This document shows positions 5,756-6,945 of a stretch of DNA of 6,945 nucleotides, piece by piece. The notes beneath the pieces were generated by a model, which saw nothing but the letters and a program-made list of their open reading frames with translations, did no database searches and had not been told where the DNA came from. Positions within the stretch are counted from its first letter, which is position 1. Each line of letters begins with the position of its first letter. Source of the stretch: Desulfobacterales bacterium (GTDB lineage: Bacteria; Desulfobacterota; DSM-4660; Desulfatiglandales; Desulfatiglandaceae); assembly GCA_022013615.1 (NCBI GenBank), contig JAKLQB010000838.1, forward strand, positions 1-6,945, written 5' to 3'. The translations under genes were made by a program, and so were the position numbers.

Positions 5756-6945
5756 CCAAGAGTTTTGCTTTGCGAAATGACGTAGCATATTCGCTGGGCG
5801 AGGTTATATCGATTAATCCCTCGTCCATAGGGAAGGACTATCCTCACCAAGAGATCCAGTACGTTGATATTTCCTCCGTTAGTAGTGGGGTACTTAATGG
5901 GATGGCTGTTCATAATATTGACGACGCACCAAGCCGGGCAAAGCGTTCCGTCAAAGAGGGAGACACTATTCTCTCGACTGTTCGACCGAATAGGCGCTCG
6001 TTTCTATTCATCAAGAATCCGCCGGAAAACATTGTTGTCTCAACTGGGTTCGCGGTGCTTCGGGCATCCGATAAAATCGAACCTGGATTCTTGTATTACA
6101 CCGTCACTAATCAACCGTTCACTGATTACCTAACCGCAAATGCTAAAGGCGCAGCCTATCCGGCTGTTGATACCGAAACGATAGCGCGGGCAGAAATTAG
6201 AGTTCCCCCTTTCCCCACTCAACGCAAAATCGCCTCCATCCTCTCCGCCTACGATGACCTGATCGAGAACAACCTGCGGCGGATCAAGGTTTTAGAGGAG
6301 ATGGCCCAGGCCATCTATCGTGAGTGGTTTGTCAAGTTCCGCTTTCCCGGCCATGAAAAGACCCGAATGGTTGATTCCCCACTGGGGAAGATTCCAGAGG
6401 GATGGGAAGTGGTGCTGCTGGAAGATGTTTGTAGTCGAATAACTGATGGAGCGCATCGTAGCCCTAAAACAGTGGATATCGGCTACCCGATGGCATCGGT
6501 TAAAGATATGCACGATTGGGGTATAAACGTAGATACATGTCGCAAAATCAGCGAAGAAGAGTTCAAGAACCTAGTTCACAACGACTGCAAGATGCTGAAA
6601 AATGATGTTCTCATCGCAAAGGATGGCAGCTACCTTAAGCACTGCTTTGTGGTCGAAAAAGATATTGATGTTTCTCTCCTGTCATCAATTGCTATGTTAA
6701 GGCCAAACGAGAGGATTAGACCACACCTCTTAGCAATGACGCTCAAAGACTCAAACATAAAAACTAGAATGAAAGGATATGTTTCCGGTGCAGCGTTGCC
6801 GAGGATAATTCTGAAAGAGTTTAGGAAATTCGAGATCGTATTGCCGCCCTTTGACTTTCAGAAAGAATGGGCTGGTTACGTAGAGCCAATGATTGAGCTT
6901 TGTTTGAGATTGATCAAAAAAAGCACAACCCTCCGCCGCACCCGC
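5752..6945 (+). CDS. hsdS: Type I restriction-modification specificity subunit HsdS (3' end beyond window)
   Basis: HsdS recognises the bipartite DNA target through two target-recognition domains (TRDs) and positions HsdM and HsdR. The frame is open from ATG 5752 (GGAG/GAGAGG at 5740-5746; ATGA overlap with hsdM) to the last base, giving 398 codons without a stop. TRD1 spans about residues 1-156. The central conserved helix begins at [18 protein letters not shown] (157 on) and runs through [14 protein letters not shown] (to residue 200). TRD2 begins near [10 protein letters not shown] and ends near [10 protein letters not shown] (364-373). The distal conserved helix then starts and ends in STTLRRTR, the motif usually followed by a DLLLPRLISG-like end, so only about 15-25 residues are missing. 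TRDs are hypervariable, so the target sequence cannot be predicted. hsdR is expected near but is not visible. Confidence 0.93.
   Translation, partial: MTKSFALRNDVAYSLGEVISINPSSIGKDYPHQEIQYVDISSVSSGVLNGMAVHNIDDAPSRAKRSVKEGDTILSTVRPNRRSFLFIKNPPENIVVSTGFAVLRASDKIEPGFLYYTVTNQPFTDYLTANAKGAAYPAVDTETIARAEIRVPPFPTQRKIASILSAYDDLIENNLRRIKVLEEMAQAIYREWFVKFRFPGHEKTRMVDSPLGKIPEGWEVVLLEDVCSRITDGAHRSPKTVDIGYPMASVKDMHDWGINVDTCRKISEEEFKNLVHNDCKMLKNDVLIAKDGSYLKHCFVVEKDIDVSLLSSIAMLRPNERIRPHLLAMTLKDSNIKTRMKGYVSGAALPRIILKEFRKFEIVLPPFDFQKEWAGYVEPMIELCLRLIKKSTTLRRTR

Noticed and set aside
5864..6133. Plus-strand open frame of 89 codons
   Set aside because: It sits inside hsdS in another frame. The hsdS frame is open over the whole area and carries family features.
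1..6945. CRISPR array, tRNA or rRNA genes, complete insertion sequences
   Set aside because: No regularly spaced 25-40 base repeats, cloverleaf-like sequence, rRNA-like segment or transposase was seen on either strand.

Overview
The window looks like a chromosomal segment of a bacterium of moderate GC content, most likely a deltaproteobacterium (Desulfobacterota). That guess is inferred from the purE–tsaC pairing, the short TGAAC-type tandem repeats in an intergenic space, and the flavour of the accessory genes. It is not proven by any marker gene. All genes I can support lie on the plus strand.

Region 1 (about 1-1486) is housekeeping. A probable intrinsic terminator of an off-window gene is followed by a repeat-rich leader. 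Next come purE (class I N5-CAIR mutase, purine synthesis), a ~142 bp imperfect inverted-repeat element that looks like a MITE or REP-type sequence, and a single-domain YrdC/TsaC-type gene (tRNA t6A synthesis).

Region 2 (about 1500-4158) is accessory DNA. It is bracketed by two near-identical genes for a tiny LexA-type winged-helix protein that lacks the LexA protease half. The 231 bp direct repeats are about 87% identical without indels. Between them lie a 102-residue helical orphan and a 303-residue protein translationally coupled (ATGA overlap) to an intact PIN-domain toxin. A frameshifted stretch after the toxin gene resembles the N-terminal part of a DNA methyltransferase. The PIN pair reads as a toxin-antitoxin module with an unusually large antitoxin whose C-terminal tail looks antitoxin-like.

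Region 3 (about 4159-6945) is a type I restriction-modification operon. It contains hsdM (complete, catalytic motifs intact) and hsdS (two target-recognition domains; the gene runs off the window end, probably only a few codons from its stop). hsdR is not in the window. The second winged-helix gene ends 43 bases before hsdM and could regulate it.

Taken together, a small defence/toxin island begins immediately after tsaC. The least described parts are the duplicated LexA-DNA-binding-domain-only regulators with the 102-residue orphan, and the 303-residue partner of the PIN nuclease.
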